Origin: JBBTXG01 sp038062375
Lineage (GTDB): Bacteria > Patescibacteriota > Minisyncoccia > Minisyncoccales > UBA10102
Assembly: GCA_038062375.1 (NCBI GenBank)
Contig: JBBTXG010000008.1
Location: 9,151-73,150, forward strand
Length of the DNA stretch: 64,000 nucleotides
Direction: 5' to 3'
The notes under the pieces are model-generated. The model had not been told where the DNA came from. It did no database searches and saw only the letters and a program-made list of their open reading frames with translations. The stretch's first letter is position 1, and each line of letters starts with the position of its first letter. Shown here in pieces: positions 7,185-16,524 of the stretch. Made by a program: the position numbers and the translations under genes.

Positions 7185-8432
7185 CTATCCGCCAAACGTG
7201 GAAATTATCTGATACAACGGGATGATGATGGCAGCCATAAGTACGCCCACCACGATTCCGAGAACTGCGATCAATAGAGGTTCCAAGAGAGTCAGAAACA
7301 TGTCAATGTTTCGATCTACTTCTTTTTGATAAAACCTGACAATCTCGAGCAAGGTAGTATCGAGTTTTCCTGATTGCTCGCCCGCTCGAATCATTTGGGT
7401 AAATACCGGCGGGAAGTAGGAAGGATACTTCTGCAGGGCCCCCACAATTTGGTTTCCCTGTTTTACTTCATCTCGCGCCTGTCCAATGATACTTTTGTAC
7501 GCCTCATTTCCCACGATGTCCGCGGTAATATCAAGCGCCTGCACAATGGAGACGCCTCCAGAAATCAATGTCGAGAGGTTCTCGCCAAAGCGCGAAATGT
7601 ACATCATTTTCAAAAGAGAACCAAACAGAGGAATGCGCAGCATGAAGGCATGAAGAAATCTTCTCCCTTGCGCCGTTTTCCCGAGTCGAAAGAAAAGAAT
7701 TCCAACTCCCATGAGAACCAGAATCAGAAGCCACCACCACCTTTGATAGAAATTCGCAAGGGAAATCACAACCTCGGTAACCACGGGGAGATCTTGTCCG
7801 CTCTCCCGAAGGATTTTCGTAAGATTGGGAAGAACCACAATAACCAAAAGAGAAAGCACCGCTCCTGCGAGAATCAAGATAAATAAAGGGTACACCATCG
7901 CTCCCCTTACTTTACTTTTGAGATAATACGCTCTCTCTAAATGATCTGCGAGATTCTCGAGCACATCAGATAATCTCCCCAACGCCTCTCCCCTGCGCAC
8001 CATCTGCACATAAAAAGAAGAAAACACGTCGGGGTGCTTTGCGAGCGCTTGAGAAAGGATGGTGCCGGCTTCCACTTCTTCTGAAATATTAAAAATTTTC
8101 TCTCGAAATGCGGCGTTTTTTGTTTGGCTTGCGATTGTGGTTATGGCTTCGATAAGCGGTACCTGCGCTCGAAACATGATAGAGAGTTGGCGCGAAAAAA
8201 ACATTACTTCTTTTATCGAAATCCGCCGAAACAGCGGAATCTCTTTTTTAAACAACGGCTCCTTTCCTATTTGACCCAAATGCGTCACATAAAGATTTTG
8301 GCGATCGAGGATTTGAAGCGCTGCTTCTTGAGAGGAAGCGGCTACCACACCCATGAATTGCTCTCCCTTTTGATCTCTTGCTCGATAACGAAACTTCATA
8401 ACGAAATAAAAAACTACATCCTTACTTTCCAT
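7185..8432 (-). CDS. pilC: Type IV pilus inner-membrane platform protein PilC (GspF family)
   Basis: PilC is the polytopic membrane platform that couples the PilB and PilT motors to pilin assembly. The 415-residue protein has the usual two GspF domains, each with the signature seen near VMFFSRQLSIMFRAQVPLIEAI and ISRFGENLSTLISGGVSIVQAL, and three membrane segments (about 170-205, 225-245 and 385-415). The family normally begins at MKFRYRARDQKG, so the real start may be 8399; the longer frame from 8432 has a weak GAGAAG site before it. It is downstream of pilT on the same strand, as in many pil operons. Length is normal. Confidence 0.93.
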   Translation of the reverse strand: MESKDVVFYFVMKFRYRARDQKGEQFMGVVAASSQEAALQILDRQNLYVTHLGQIGKEPLFKKEIPLFRRISIKEVMFFSRQLSIMFRAQVPLIEAITTIASQTKNAAFREKIFNISEEVEAGTILSQALAKHPDVFSSFYVQMVRRGEALGRLSDVLENLADHLERAYYLKSKVRGAMVYPLFILILAGAVLSLLVIVVLPNLTKILRESGQDLPVVTEVVISLANFYQRWWWLLILVLMGVGILFFRLGKTAQGRRFLHAFMLRIPLFGSLLKMMYISRFGENLSTLISGGVSIVQALDITADIVGNEAYKSIIGQARDEVKQGNQIVGALQKYPSYFPPVFTQMIRAGEQSGKLDTTLLEIVRFYQKEVDRNIDMFLTLLEPLLIAVLGIVVGVLMAAIIIPLYQIISTFGG

Positions 8433-8494
8433 TCACTTCTCAACCTCTCTTTTTGAGACATGGTATCTCTCTTCTTGATATTTTTTTATTTGTC

Positions 8495-9568
8495 CTATCC
8501 TCGCACAAGCGAGCGAAGTTCGGTAGGATTCAACGAGTAGCGCAAGGCGTTTTCGAGAGTAATCTCTTTCACGCGCACAAGACTCGCAAGGGATCTGTTC
8601 AATGAAATCATTCCTCCTTCCAAGGAGGTTTCAATCACCAAAGGCAGCTCGTGAATTTTATTCTCGCGGATCAAATTCCCTACTGCCGGGGTTGCTTTCA
8701 TGATCTCGCATGCAGGAATCAACCCTCCTTGAATACGAGGGATGAGGCGCTGGGAAATCACTCCGAGAAGAGAGCCTGAAAGCTGTGCCCTCACCTGCCC
8801 TTGCTGTTCGGAAGGGAACGAATCTACGATACGATGGATGGACTGCGCAGCAGAATTCGTGTGCAGGGTGGCAAATACGAGATGGCCAGTTTCCGCCGCG
8901 GTGATCGCGATCGCAATGGTTTCCGGATCTCGCATCTCCCCTACCATAATGACGTTCGGATCTTGACGAAACGTCGCTCGAAGCGCGCCCGCAAAACTCA
9001 ACGTGTCCCGAGACACCTCTCTCTGGTCAATCATGGACTTCTCATCCTCAAAGACATATTCAATCGGGTCTTCAATCGTGATGATATGATCTTCTCTTGT
9101 ACGGTTGATTTCATTAACGAGAGCGGCTAAGGTGGTGGATTTCCCGTGGCCGGAGGGTCCGGTGACAAGCACGAATCCCTGCGTTGCTTGGGTGAAGTGA
9201 TGGAGAACAGAGGGAAGATTGAGTTCTTCAATCGTCTTTATCTGTCTTGGGATTAACCGAAGAGCAACGCTTAATGTTCCCATTTGATAAAATGCATTTC
9301 CTCGAAAGCGCGCCCTCTGTTCTAACGTATAAGAAAAATCGATTTCTTTCTCCCGCTCTAATCTTATCTTCTGCTCTTCATTCAACAACGCAAAAACCAA
9401 ATCACGGAGCATTTTTTCGTCCAGTTTTGGTTTTTTCATTAAGGGGACGAGCCTACCCTCGATTCGCAGAATTGGAGGTCTTCCAACAGAAAGATGGAGA
9501 TCAGATGCCTGCTCTTGGAGCGTGATTTCCAAAAGCTCTCTCATTTGTTTTACTGCAGTATCATTCAT
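8495..9568 (-). CDS. pilT: Twitching-motility retraction ATPase PilT
   Basis: PilT is the hexameric ATPase that depolymerises type IV pili at the inner membrane. The 357-residue protein begins with the PilT N-terminal domain (LLEITLQEQASDLHLSVGRPP) and has Walker A GPSGHGKST (137-145). The Asp box (TIEDPIEYVF), Walker B region (DPNVIMVGEMRDPET) and His box (AAETGHLVFATLHTN) are all intact. The C-terminus is normal in length. Its start overlaps the end of the receiver-domain gene by 8 bp, which implies coupling. Together with PilB this gives both extension and retraction motors, so a dynamic pilus is expected. Confidence 0.95.
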   Translation of the reverse strand: MNDTAVKQMRELLEITLQEQASDLHLSVGRPPILRIEGRLVPLMKKPKLDEKMLRDLVFALLNEEQKIRLEREKEIDFSYTLEQRARFRGNAFYQMGTLSVALRLIPRQIKTIEELNLPSVLHHFTQATQGFVLVTGPSGHGKSTTLAALVNEINRTREDHIITIEDPIEYVFEDEKSMIDQREVSRDTLSFAGALRATFRQDPNVIMVGEMRDPETIAIAITAAETGHLVFATLHTNSAAQSIHRIVDSFPSEQQGQVRAQLSGSLLGVISQRLIPRIQGGLIPACEIMKATPAVGNLIRENKIHELPLVIETSLEGGMISLNRSLASLVRVKEITLENALRYSLNPTELRSLVRG

Positions 9569-9932
9569 TGATCAACTTCATTACTTCTTGGACAATTTCA
9601 CTTGGGGTATAATGAGCTTTGATAAGATAGCTTTCAGCCCCAAGTTTTAAACCTTTTTCAATTTCTTCCTTTTGCCCAAGATTCGATAAAACCATAACCC
9701 TTGTATCTTTGACGTCTTCGTCGCGCTTGATAGCCCGAAGAATTTCCCATCCATCAACGCGGGGCAATACGATATCTAAAATGACAAGGTCGGGTTTCTC
9801 GGTTTTAATCATGCCGAGGACTTTATGATTCCCCTCGGTCATGAGCAGCACAAGAAATCCAGCCTCCTTGAGTTTCCTTGTGTAGATGTCGATAAGTAAC
9901 GGGTCGTCTTCAATTAAAAGTATTTTTTTCAT
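9561..9932 (-). CDS. Single-domain response regulator (CheY-like receiver)
   Basis: This 123-residue protein consists only of a receiver domain. The acidic pair is Asp9/Asp10 (LLIEDDPLL), the phospho-acceptor is Asp53 (DLVILDIVLPRVDG), the Ser/Thr switch is in VMVLSN, and the conserved Lys is in YLIKAHYTP. No output domain is present. It lies between pilB and pilT and overlaps pilT by 8 bp, so it probably signals to the pilus motors, in the way PilG/PilH-type receivers do. No histidine kinase is encoded in this window. Confidence 0.9.
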   Translation of the reverse strand: MKKILLIEDDPLLIDIYTRKLKEAGFLVLLMTEGNHKVLGMIKTEKPDLVILDIVLPRVDGWEILRAIKRDEDVKDTRVMVLSNLGQKEEIEKGLKLGAESYLIKAHYTPSEIVQEVMKLINE

Positions 9933-9974
9933 AGGTTAGAGATGAGAGCAGGTGAGATGTTATGAATCATGCTT

Positions 9975-11708
9975 TTACTCTGCGGCTGCGCGAAGCACTT
10001 CCTCGAGCGTGGTGACCCCCTCAAGCGCTTTCAAAATTCCGTCTTGCCTCATGGTAAGCATTCCTTGCCGAAGAGCTTCCTTGCCTATTTGAGCTTCGGA
10101 GGGTTCTTTCAAAATAATATCACCCAACTCCGGAGTCATGAGTAAAACCTCCACGATTGCGATCCTTCCCGCAAATCCGTTCGAAGCGCATTTCCTGCAG
10201 CCTTTCGGTTCAAACAACACAACCTCCTTTGCCTCAAGAATATGGCTTAAAGGCATCTGCTCTTTGAGGACTTGAGGGAACTGTTCAATCTCGCGGAATA
10301 ACATATCTCGTATCGCTTTTTGAGGTTTTACCTTTTCTCGGCAGACCTCACAGAGCCGTCGCAAAAGCCGCTGGGCAATGGCGAGTGATAGGGTAGCAGG
10401 GATGAGATATTTATCAACTCCCATATCCAACAATCGCGGAGCAACCCCCACCGCACTGTTCGTATGTAAAGTTGAAAGCACGATGTGTCCGGTAAGCGCA
10501 GCGTGGATCACTAAGGCAGCAGTTTCTTTATCTCTCACCTCTCCTACCATGATGATATTAGGATCTTGTCTCAATACCTGACGCAACCCTTGAGCGAAAT
10601 CGTATCCAATTTCTGGCCGAACTTGCGACTGGTTTACTCCAGCAATGAAGTACTCCACGGGATCCTCCAAGCTGATAATGTTCACGTTATCTTTATTGAG
10701 ATATTGTAAGATAGCATACATCGTGGTGGATTTTCCAGAGCCCGTGGGACCGGTGATTAAAATCAAGCCGAACGGTTTTTCGATCGCCTCCTTGATTCGT
10801 GCAAAATTCATTCCATAGATCCCAAGCTCTTTGAAACTTCGAAGTCCGGTGGCAGGGTCCAGTACCCGAAGCGCGGCTTTTTCTCCCAGAGGGGTAGGAA
10901 AGGTTGCGACACGAAAATCAATCATTCTTCCTTCGACCATGGTGGAAAATCTCCCGTCCTGGGGAATCCTCGTTTCATCGATCTTCATATTCGCCAAAAT
11001 CTTGATGCGCGCGACAATCGCCGAATGAACTTTCATGGGGAGAAAGAGAGAAGGATGAAGCTCTCCAAGAAATCGAAATCTCACCCGGAGCTTCTCTCGG
11101 GTAGGCTCGATATGAATATCAGAAGCTCCGCCCTCGACCGCATTCTGCAAAATCACCGCAACCATTTTTGTAATGGGAGCCTCCTCCACGACTCTCGCCT
11201 CCTTGAATACCTCTTTTCTTCCTTCCGTTTTCTCTCGCATCTCCTCTTCTAACTCTTCGAGGGCTTTTCGCATTTCTCTCTTGGAATCTCGATAGCGCTT
11301 CATGACATTCTCGAACGTACTCAACCCGATAAGAGAAATGTGGTAAGAGAAATTTCCTTGCCGCGCTAAAAATTGAAGAGCCTCTTGCGCCCGTATATCT
11401 TCCGGATATACCATCCCAATCTCAAGCATTCCCCCTTTTTGGCCAAGCGCTATCATTTTATAGTACTTCGCAGAATCTTCCGGAATAAGCTCTAAAACCT
11501 TCAGAGGAATTTCTTCAGAATCTACGTGCTTGAGAGCAATCTTTAACACTTCGCTTTTCAAGCGAAATAAGGTATCCTCATCAACGATCTTTTCAGCTAA
11601 AAGGAGTTCTTCTGGTCTCCCTCCAGAAGCCTGAAGCTCTGACTTCAACTGGGATGCTTTCTCTTTTGAAATGATGTTTTTTTCAACGAGTAACGGGAGA
11701 AAATCCAT
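9975..11708 (-). CDS. pilB: Type IV pilus extension ATPase PilB (GspE family)
   Basis: PilB powers pilus polymerisation. The 577-residue protein has an N-terminal MshEN-like domain (1-130), a linker of charged coiled-coil character (about 140-165), and the GspE N2 and ATPase domains. Walker A GPTGSGKST is at 320-328, the Asp box is SLEDPVEYF, Walker B is DPNIIMVGEVRDKET and the His box is HAALTGHIVLSTLHTN. The C-terminal zinc knuckle has CEVC and CRKC pairs, as expected for PilB and absent from PilT. It begins the minus-strand run with the small TM gene 11 bp upstream. Confidence 0.95.
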   Translation of the reverse strand: MDFLPLLVEKNIISKEKASQLKSELQASGGRPEELLLAEKIVDEDTLFRLKSEVLKIALKHVDSEEIPLKVLELIPEDSAKYYKMIALGQKGGMLEIGMVYPEDIRAQEALQFLARQGNFSYHISLIGLSTFENVMKRYRDSKREMRKALEELEEEMREKTEGRKEVFKEARVVEEAPITKMVAVILQNAVEGGASDIHIEPTREKLRVRFRFLGELHPSLFLPMKVHSAIVARIKILANMKIDETRIPQDGRFSTMVEGRMIDFRVATFPTPLGEKAALRVLDPATGLRSFKELGIYGMNFARIKEAIEKPFGLILITGPTGSGKSTTMYAILQYLNKDNVNIISLEDPVEYFIAGVNQSQVRPEIGYDFAQGLRQVLRQDPNIIMVGEVRDKETAALVIHAALTGHIVLSTLHTNSAVGVAPRLLDMGVDKYLIPATLSLAIAQRLLRRLCEVCREKVKPQKAIRDMLFREIEQFPQVLKEQMPLSHILEAKEVVLFEPKGCRKCASNGFAGRIAIVEVLLMTPELGDIILKEPSEAQIGKEALRQGMLTMRQDGILKALEGVTTLEEVLRAAAE

Positions 11709-11719
11709 ATGTTTTTCCT

Positions 11720-12007
11720 TTATTCTGGCGCAAAGGGGTTCTCTTTCCCTAGCTCTTCAGGAACGAGCAATGGCAGGGGCTCTGCGGGGTCTTCTAACTC
11801 TTGAAAGATGGGGTGCTGGAAAATTTGAAAATCGATCTGAATCTTCTCTGGGGGAAGAACGCCCAACTGAAGAAAAGAGGGAATTTCCCCTTGTCCCTGC
11901 TGAAAAAATATATACCATACAAGTCCGCCTGCGACAACCGTGATACTGATCAGCCCGACAAGAAGATATTTTTGCTTTTTTGACTGTTGGAAAAAAGTGA
12001 TAGCCAT
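11720..12007 (-). CDS. Small single-TM protein with C-terminal ENPFAPE motif
   Basis: This 95-residue protein has one membrane helix (about 14-34) after a basic N-terminus. A short periplasmic or extracellular part rich in Leu/Pro ends in KENPFAPE. The NPF-x-P ending recalls the Asn-Pro-Phe segments of small pilus alignment proteins such as PilP, but overall similarity cannot be judged by eye. It lies 11 bp upstream of pilB and 13 bp downstream of the LamG-pilin gene, so it is very likely co-transcribed with the pilus motor genes. A role in linking PilO-type proteins to other components is possible but unproven. Confidence 0.6.
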   Translation of the reverse strand: MAITFFQQSKKQKYLLVGLISITVVAGGLVWYIFFQQGQGEIPSFLQLGVLPPEKIQIDFQIFQHPIFQELEDPAEPLPLLVPEELGKENPFAPE

Positions 12008-12020
12008 ACGAACTATGTGC

Positions 12021-12971
12021 TTATTTCTTGCAGAGAGCGTTGATTTGCTTCTTCGTCAAAACTTGATTGTACACGCGCACATCGTCAACCTGACCCTTAA
12101 TGGCGTTGGGGCCTCCTCCGCTAACATAGAAACCAACGAGGGCAGGTATATCATGGTTACCGGCTGGAAAAGGGGGCTGGAGATTTGGGGGGAATTCTTT
12201 GCAGTCCACATATAACTTTGCGCTCCTAGAATCCCCATGATACGTCAGAATAAGAGAATGCCAGGTATTGACCTTCAAGTCTGGAGCAACAACATAAAAG
12301 AAATCAGCTGCACCGTTCGCGATGTAAGGTCGGTCATTGGCAGTATGCTGATAAAGGAGGGAGTGGAAAAAAATACCAAATCCTTTCGCGTTCGCAAACT
12401 GCTCTAATTTATACCAGCCCGCAATGGTTGCAGGCCCATTTTTAGGAATAGCAACCTTCTTTTCGTCGACCGTTACCTGATCATCAGTGCCATCAAGCAT
12501 AAGACATTTTCCATTGCCGAGGTCGCAGGCAGTATCTGATATCTTTGCATCTGCATGATAGAATTCGCCTTCCGCGCCCTTTACTTCGAATTTAAGATGA
12601 AGTCCTGCAGCAGGGAGAGGCACCTGTCCAACGATATCTTCAATAGCTCCACTGAATCCTCGAGAGAGGAGAGCTACTCCAATGCCTACGGCAGCCCAGA
12701 TGAGCTTGGTTCTTGCTTCTCCGACAGCAGCTGGATCTCCTCCGCCCGTAACAAACTGAAAGGCGGCTAGGATGATAAAGATAATCGCAACTACGACCAA
12801 AACCACGAAGACCCAATCAGTGATGATCTTCACGAGATCAACAAGGCCTTGAGCCGTGGTGACTCCGGTGGGGATTTTATCTGGTGGGGGTGCTTGAGCG
12901 AACACGCTTTCACCTCCCAAGGTGAATACGATGACCAAACACAGAGAAAAGAGAATAAAAAGTTGCTTCAT
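12021..12971 (-). CDS. Two-helix T4SS-pilin-like protein fused to a LamG jellyroll
   Basis: This 316-residue protein has a signal peptide (1-26, ending FAQA), then the family core. That core is KIPTGVTT, helix 1 (WVFVVLVVVAIIFIILAAFQF), loop TGGGDPAAVGEARTKL, and helix 2 (IWAAVGIGVALLSRGF). From about residue 122 a LamG-like lectin fold follows, with LDGTDDQVTV, ATIAGWYKL, LILTYHGD and GQVDDVRVYN. It is one of ten paralogues in the window; its core is closest to the 25308-25661 gene, 12 kb away. The core matches what Pfam calls a type IV secretion system pilin. The LamG part would be displayed outside the membrane as an adhesin. Confidence 0.78.
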   Translation of the reverse strand: MKQLFILFSLCLVIVFTLGGESVFAQAPPPDKIPTGVTTAQGLVDLVKIITDWVFVVLVVVAIIFIILAAFQFVTGGGDPAAVGEARTKLIWAAVGIGVALLSRGFSGAIEDIVGQVPLPAAGLHLKFEVKGAEGEFYHADAKISDTACDLGNGKCLMLDGTDDQVTVDEKKVAIPKNGPATIAGWYKLEQFANAKGFGIFFHSLLYQHTANDRPYIANGAADFFYVVAPDLKVNTWHSLILTYHGDSRSAKLYVDCKEFPPNLQPPFPAGNHDIPALVGFYVSGGGPNAIKGQVDDVRVYNQVLTKKQINALCKK

Positions 12972-13043
12972 GGAATTACTAGGGGTGGTTATGTATGTAT
13001 TAAACGGATAATGATTGATGATTTACGACTTTAATTTATTGTG

Positions 13044-15536
13044 TCACACGCAAGCCGCTGACGCAACCTTGTCTTGATCCTCGAGCCTCATAATCCGAAC
13101 TCCCTGGGTGGAACGGCTAATCGTAGGAATCGAATTGATGGGCGTTCTGATAATCTGGCCTCTGCGAGAAATGACAATAAGATCTTCCTCATCTCCCAGA
13201 AGAACTTTTGCGTACGCCAATGCTCCCGTCTTTGCCGTAATCTTTACCGTCTTAATCCCCGACCCTCCTCGTCCCTGCAGGCGGTATTCCTTAATGTCCG
13301 TACGTTTCCCATACCCATTCTCTGTCAGCACAAACAAATAAGGAATTTGAGATTTTTGATCTTTTATTTTTGATTTTTGATTTGCAATCACATCCATCCC
13401 CACGAGCTCATCTCCCTTTTTCAAACGGATCGCGCGAATTCCAGCAGCGGTTCTCCCCATAGACCGCACTTCCTTTTCTTTGAAACGAATAGATTGTCCT
13501 CTTTTGGTGGTTAAGATAACCTCATCTTCTCTGCTTGTCTTTTGAACTCCGCGCAATACATCGTCTTTTTTAAGGGAAATCGCAATAAGTCCTGAACGTC
13601 GCACATGAACAAACTCTTCTAACGCGGTCTTTTTCATAATGCCATTTTTCGTCGCCATGAGAAGGTATTGTACATCAGACTCCGCATCTTTCTTTCCCGT
13701 GGCGAACAGAGAAAGTATCCTATCTTGAGGAGTTATCTCAATGAAGTTCAACAGTCCTCGACCCTTGGCCACCCTTGTGCCTTCAGGAATTTCGTACACG
13801 GGTGTCTGAAACACTTTTCCAGAATCCGTAAAGAACATCAAAGAATCGTGGGTCTGGGCATAGAGGAAATGTTCCACGATATCATCTGACACTGTTTTCA
13901 TACCCATGATTCCCTTTCCTCCTCGTCTTTGGAGCCGGTACGTCGCAGGATTGATGCGTTTGATGTATCCTCCTTGAGTGAGGGTAATAATAGTTTCTTC
14001 TTGGGGGACCAGATCTTCTTCTGCGATTTCTCCAACTCCTTGAACCTGTACCCTTGTTTTTCGTTCATCGCCAAAAGCGGTATGTACTTGGCGAAGTTCA
14101 TTTTTGAGAACTTGATCGATTCTCTTTGGACTCGCAAGGATCATGGAGAGTTCTTGGATTTTTGCTCGAATTTCCTTGAGTTCATCTTCGATTTTCTCGC
14201 GTTCTAATCGAGCAAGTTGAGAGAGGCGAGTATCCAAGATCGCGTTTGCCTGAATTTCCGTAAGCCGGAATCTCCGTATCAAGTTCTCTTTGGCATCTTC
14301 TCTGCTTTCGGAATGTCGAATAATCCGAATAACTTCATCGATATTCGCCAAGCACTTATGGAGTCCTTCGAGGATATGTTCACGCTCCCTTGCTCTCGTC
14401 AAATCATATGTTGTTCTTCGGGTGATCACAACCCTGCGGTGCTCCACAAACAGCGTAAGCATTTCCGCGAGCGACAGCGTTTTTGGCTGAATTCCGTCAA
14501 CCAAGGCAATCGTGTTCAAATGGAAAGACTTTTGGAGATCAGAGAATTTATAGAGTCGATTCAGAACTTTCTGGGGTTGGACATCTTTTTGGAGCTCAAA
14601 GACAATTCTCATTCCGTCTTTATCTGACTCGTCTCGGATATCTTTGACGCCTTCAATCTTCTTTTCCTGCACGAGTGTCGCAAACTTCGCCACGAGAGCT
14701 GCTTTGGAAACCTGATAAGGAATCTCGCTGATGATTATTTGGGTGCGCTTCTTTTCTCCCCCATCAATAATTTCTGCTTTTCCCCGCACCATAATCGGAC
14801 CTCTCCCCTGCGAATAGGCTTCGATGATTTGTCTCCTGTCAAAAATAATTCCTCCCGTAGGGAAATCGGGGCCCTTGATAAATTGAAACAGATCCTCTGT
14901 GGTAACCCTTGGGTTCTCAACGAGATGGATGATGGCATCGATAATTTCTTTTGCGTTATGCGGCGGAATGCTGGTTGCCATTCCCACGGCTATCCCTACA
15001 GTTCCGTTGAGAAGAAGCTGGGGAAGAGGGGAGGGCAATACCATGGGTTCCTTTCTTGTCGCGTCGTAGTTATCCGTAAAGTCAACGGTGTCTTTTGCAA
15101 TATCTTTGAGTATTTCTTCGCCAAAGCGCGACATCCGACACTCTGTGTAACGCGGCGCTGCCGGAGGATCGTCGTCAACGGAACCAAAATTCCCTTGGCC
15201 ATCGATCAAGGGATAGCGCATGGAGAAATCCTGCGCCATGCGAACCAATGCCTCATATACCGGCGCGTCTCCATGGGGATGATATCGCCCGAGGGTACTT
15301 CCAACCACCGTGGCGCACTTTCGAAGTTTCGCCCCATGACTCAATCCATCCTCATACATGGCATAGAGAATCCTTCGCTGAACGGGCTTGAGTCCGTCTC
15401 TCACATCCGGAAGCGCGCGCGCCACAATCACTGACATTGCATAGTCAATGTACGAAACACGCATCTCCTCGGAGATTTCTCGAGGCTTGATGGAACCTAC
15501 CATCGCGAGTTTTTGCGGCTGATTACTGTTCGTCAT
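13044..15536 (-). CDS. gyrA: DNA gyrase subunit A
   Basis: GyrA forms the DNA-cleaving half of gyrase. The 830-residue protein has the N-terminal signature (SYIDYAMSVIVARALPDVRD) and active-site Tyr130 (APRYTECRMS). The GyrA box QRRGGKG is in the C-terminal beta-pinwheel, which separates it from ParC. At the quinolone region the sequence is HPHGDAPVYEAL, so the usual Ser83 and Asp87 (E. coli numbers) are Ala91 and Glu95. A low-complexity insert (NQKSKIKDQKSQ, near 13342-13385) interrupts the pinwheel without breaking the frame. gyrB is not adjacent. The start codon overlaps the stop of the upstream small TM gene by 4 bp. Confidence 0.96.
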   Translation of the reverse strand: MTNSNQPQKLAMVGSIKPREISEEMRVSYIDYAMSVIVARALPDVRDGLKPVQRRILYAMYEDGLSHGAKLRKCATVVGSTLGRYHPHGDAPVYEALVRMAQDFSMRYPLIDGQGNFGSVDDDPPAAPRYTECRMSRFGEEILKDIAKDTVDFTDNYDATRKEPMVLPSPLPQLLLNGTVGIAVGMATSIPPHNAKEIIDAIIHLVENPRVTTEDLFQFIKGPDFPTGGIIFDRRQIIEAYSQGRGPIMVRGKAEIIDGGEKKRTQIIISEIPYQVSKAALVAKFATLVQEKKIEGVKDIRDESDKDGMRIVFELQKDVQPQKVLNRLYKFSDLQKSFHLNTIALVDGIQPKTLSLAEMLTLFVEHRRVVITRRTTYDLTRAREREHILEGLHKCLANIDEVIRIIRHSESREDAKENLIRRFRLTEIQANAILDTRLSQLARLEREKIEDELKEIRAKIQELSMILASPKRIDQVLKNELRQVHTAFGDERKTRVQVQGVGEIAEEDLVPQEETIITLTQGGYIKRINPATYRLQRRGGKGIMGMKTVSDDIVEHFLYAQTHDSLMFFTDSGKVFQTPVYEIPEGTRVAKGRGLLNFIEITPQDRILSLFATGKKDAESDVQYLLMATKNGIMKKTALEEFVHVRRSGLIAISLKKDDVLRGVQKTSREDEVILTTKRGQSIRFKEKEVRSMGRTAAGIRAIRLKKGDELVGMDVIANQKSKIKDQKSQIPYLFVLTENGYGKRTDIKEYRLQGRGGSGIKTVKITAKTGALAYAKVLLGDEEDLIVISRRGQIIRTPINSIPTISRSTQGVRIMRLEDQDKVASAACV

Positions 15537-15793
15537 CTCTCGATTTGTTGGTTGTTTATCATTTCAAGCGAACGAAGCTCATTTGAAATATCTTTGAACT
15601 GTTCTCTCAACTCAATGTCTCCAAAGGGAAGTTGCTCTTGGATATTTTGAGTTTGGATCGCATGAACCCTTTCTCTCAATCCTAAAATCCACAAGCTCAA
15701 TAAAACTACTCCCAGAAGAATCGTCAAGGACCACACAATCATCTTTTTTGTCGATTCGGGCTGCTCTTGAAGCCGCCTGAGAAGATCTTTCAT
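15533..15793 (-). CDS. Small membrane protein upstream of gyrA, unknown function
   Basis: This 86-residue protein has a basic/Gln-rich N-terminus (MKDLLRRLQEQPESTKK), one membrane helix (about 18-38) and a charged helical tail (DIELREQFKDISNELRSLE) that could form a short coiled coil. I use the ATG at 15793; the frame extends 5 codons upstream to a TTG. Its stop overlaps gyrA by 4 bp, so the two are co-translated. I do not recognise the family, and the topology is the only guide. Confidence 0.65.
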   Translation of the reverse strand: MKDLLRRLQEQPESTKKMIVWSLTILLGVVLLSLWILGLRERVHAIQTQNIQEQLPFGDIELREQFKDISNELRSLEMINNQQIER

Positions 15794-15819
15794 AATTCGA
15801 CAACGCAAACTGTTTTCAA

Positions 15820-16476
15820 CTATGGAGCCAACACCACTACCTTTGATTCCTGATCAGTAAAATCTTTCAGCTTCAATGATAATTTATCCTGGGGCTCTGC
15901 GTTTTTCACTCCCATGATACGCAAAAACGGCTCAAGCTTTTCTAACTTAAATTTGAGGTTCGCCAGCTCATAGTGCATAGGAACCACAATCTTGGGTTCC
16001 AGTTGGCTTACGATATTTGCTGCTTCTTTTGCGCCAATGGTGTAGATGCCCCCTACGGGGATCAATAACACATCAACGGTCCCAATATCCTCTACTTGCT
16101 CTGCTCGCAATTCTTTCTGTCCAAGATCTCCGAGGTGACAAATCTTTATTCCCTCAAGTTCGATGGTGTACATCGTGTTGAACCCTCGTTCTTTCCCTCC
16201 AGAATCATCGTGAAATGAAGATATCCCTCGAATAAAAATGTCTTTTGCCTCGTACTCTCCGGGGGTCGAAATCACGAGTGGGTCGCCCTTGATCGCCTTC
16301 AGGTAGTTATGGTCAGAATGATCGTGGCTCACAAGGACGATATCTGCCTCCATGAGAGGGAGTCGAAGCCCAACAAAAGAAGGATCAAAGGGATCGATCA
16401 CAAGCCGCGCGTGCTCTTGTTTATTTTGTTGAGCCGTAATATGAAAACATGCTTGTCCTTTCCACAAAAGTTGCAT
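15820..16476 (-). CDS. UlaG-like metallo-beta-lactamase-fold hydrolase
   Basis: This 218-residue metal-dependent hydrolase is of the UlaG/YtnP type. Motif II is present as SHDHSDHN, then the Asp ligand in CHLGDLGQ and a late His in VPMHYE. The segment LLIPVGGIYTIGAKEAANIV is typical of the group, which acts on small phosphorylated or lactone substrates; the real substrate cannot be told. The start at the ATG (16476) is preferred to an upstream GTG at 16494. It heads the minus-strand run that leads into gyrA, and it is divergent from the S1-domain gene across the structured element at 16525-16702. Confidence 0.85.
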   Translation of the reverse strand: MQLLWKGQACFHITAQQNKQEHARLVIDPFDPSFVGLRLPLMEADIVLVSHDHSDHNYLKAIKGDPLVISTPGEYEAKDIFIRGISSFHDDSGGKERGFNTMYTIELEGIKICHLGDLGQKELRAEQVEDIGTVDVLLIPVGGIYTIGAKEAANIVSQLEPKIVVPMHYELANLKFKLEKLEPFLRIMGVKNAEPQDKLSLKLKDFTDQESKVVVLAP

Positions 16477-16524
16477 AATAGAATACGATATCACGGATAA
16501 TCTTCTGTATCAACCCGCGCGTAT

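Noticed and set aside
7169..7196. A fourth TGTGGAAAA regulatory box near the end of pilC
   Set aside because: The match lies in the loop of a GGCGG/CCGCC hairpin at the pilC stop, with no promoter beside it in the right place.
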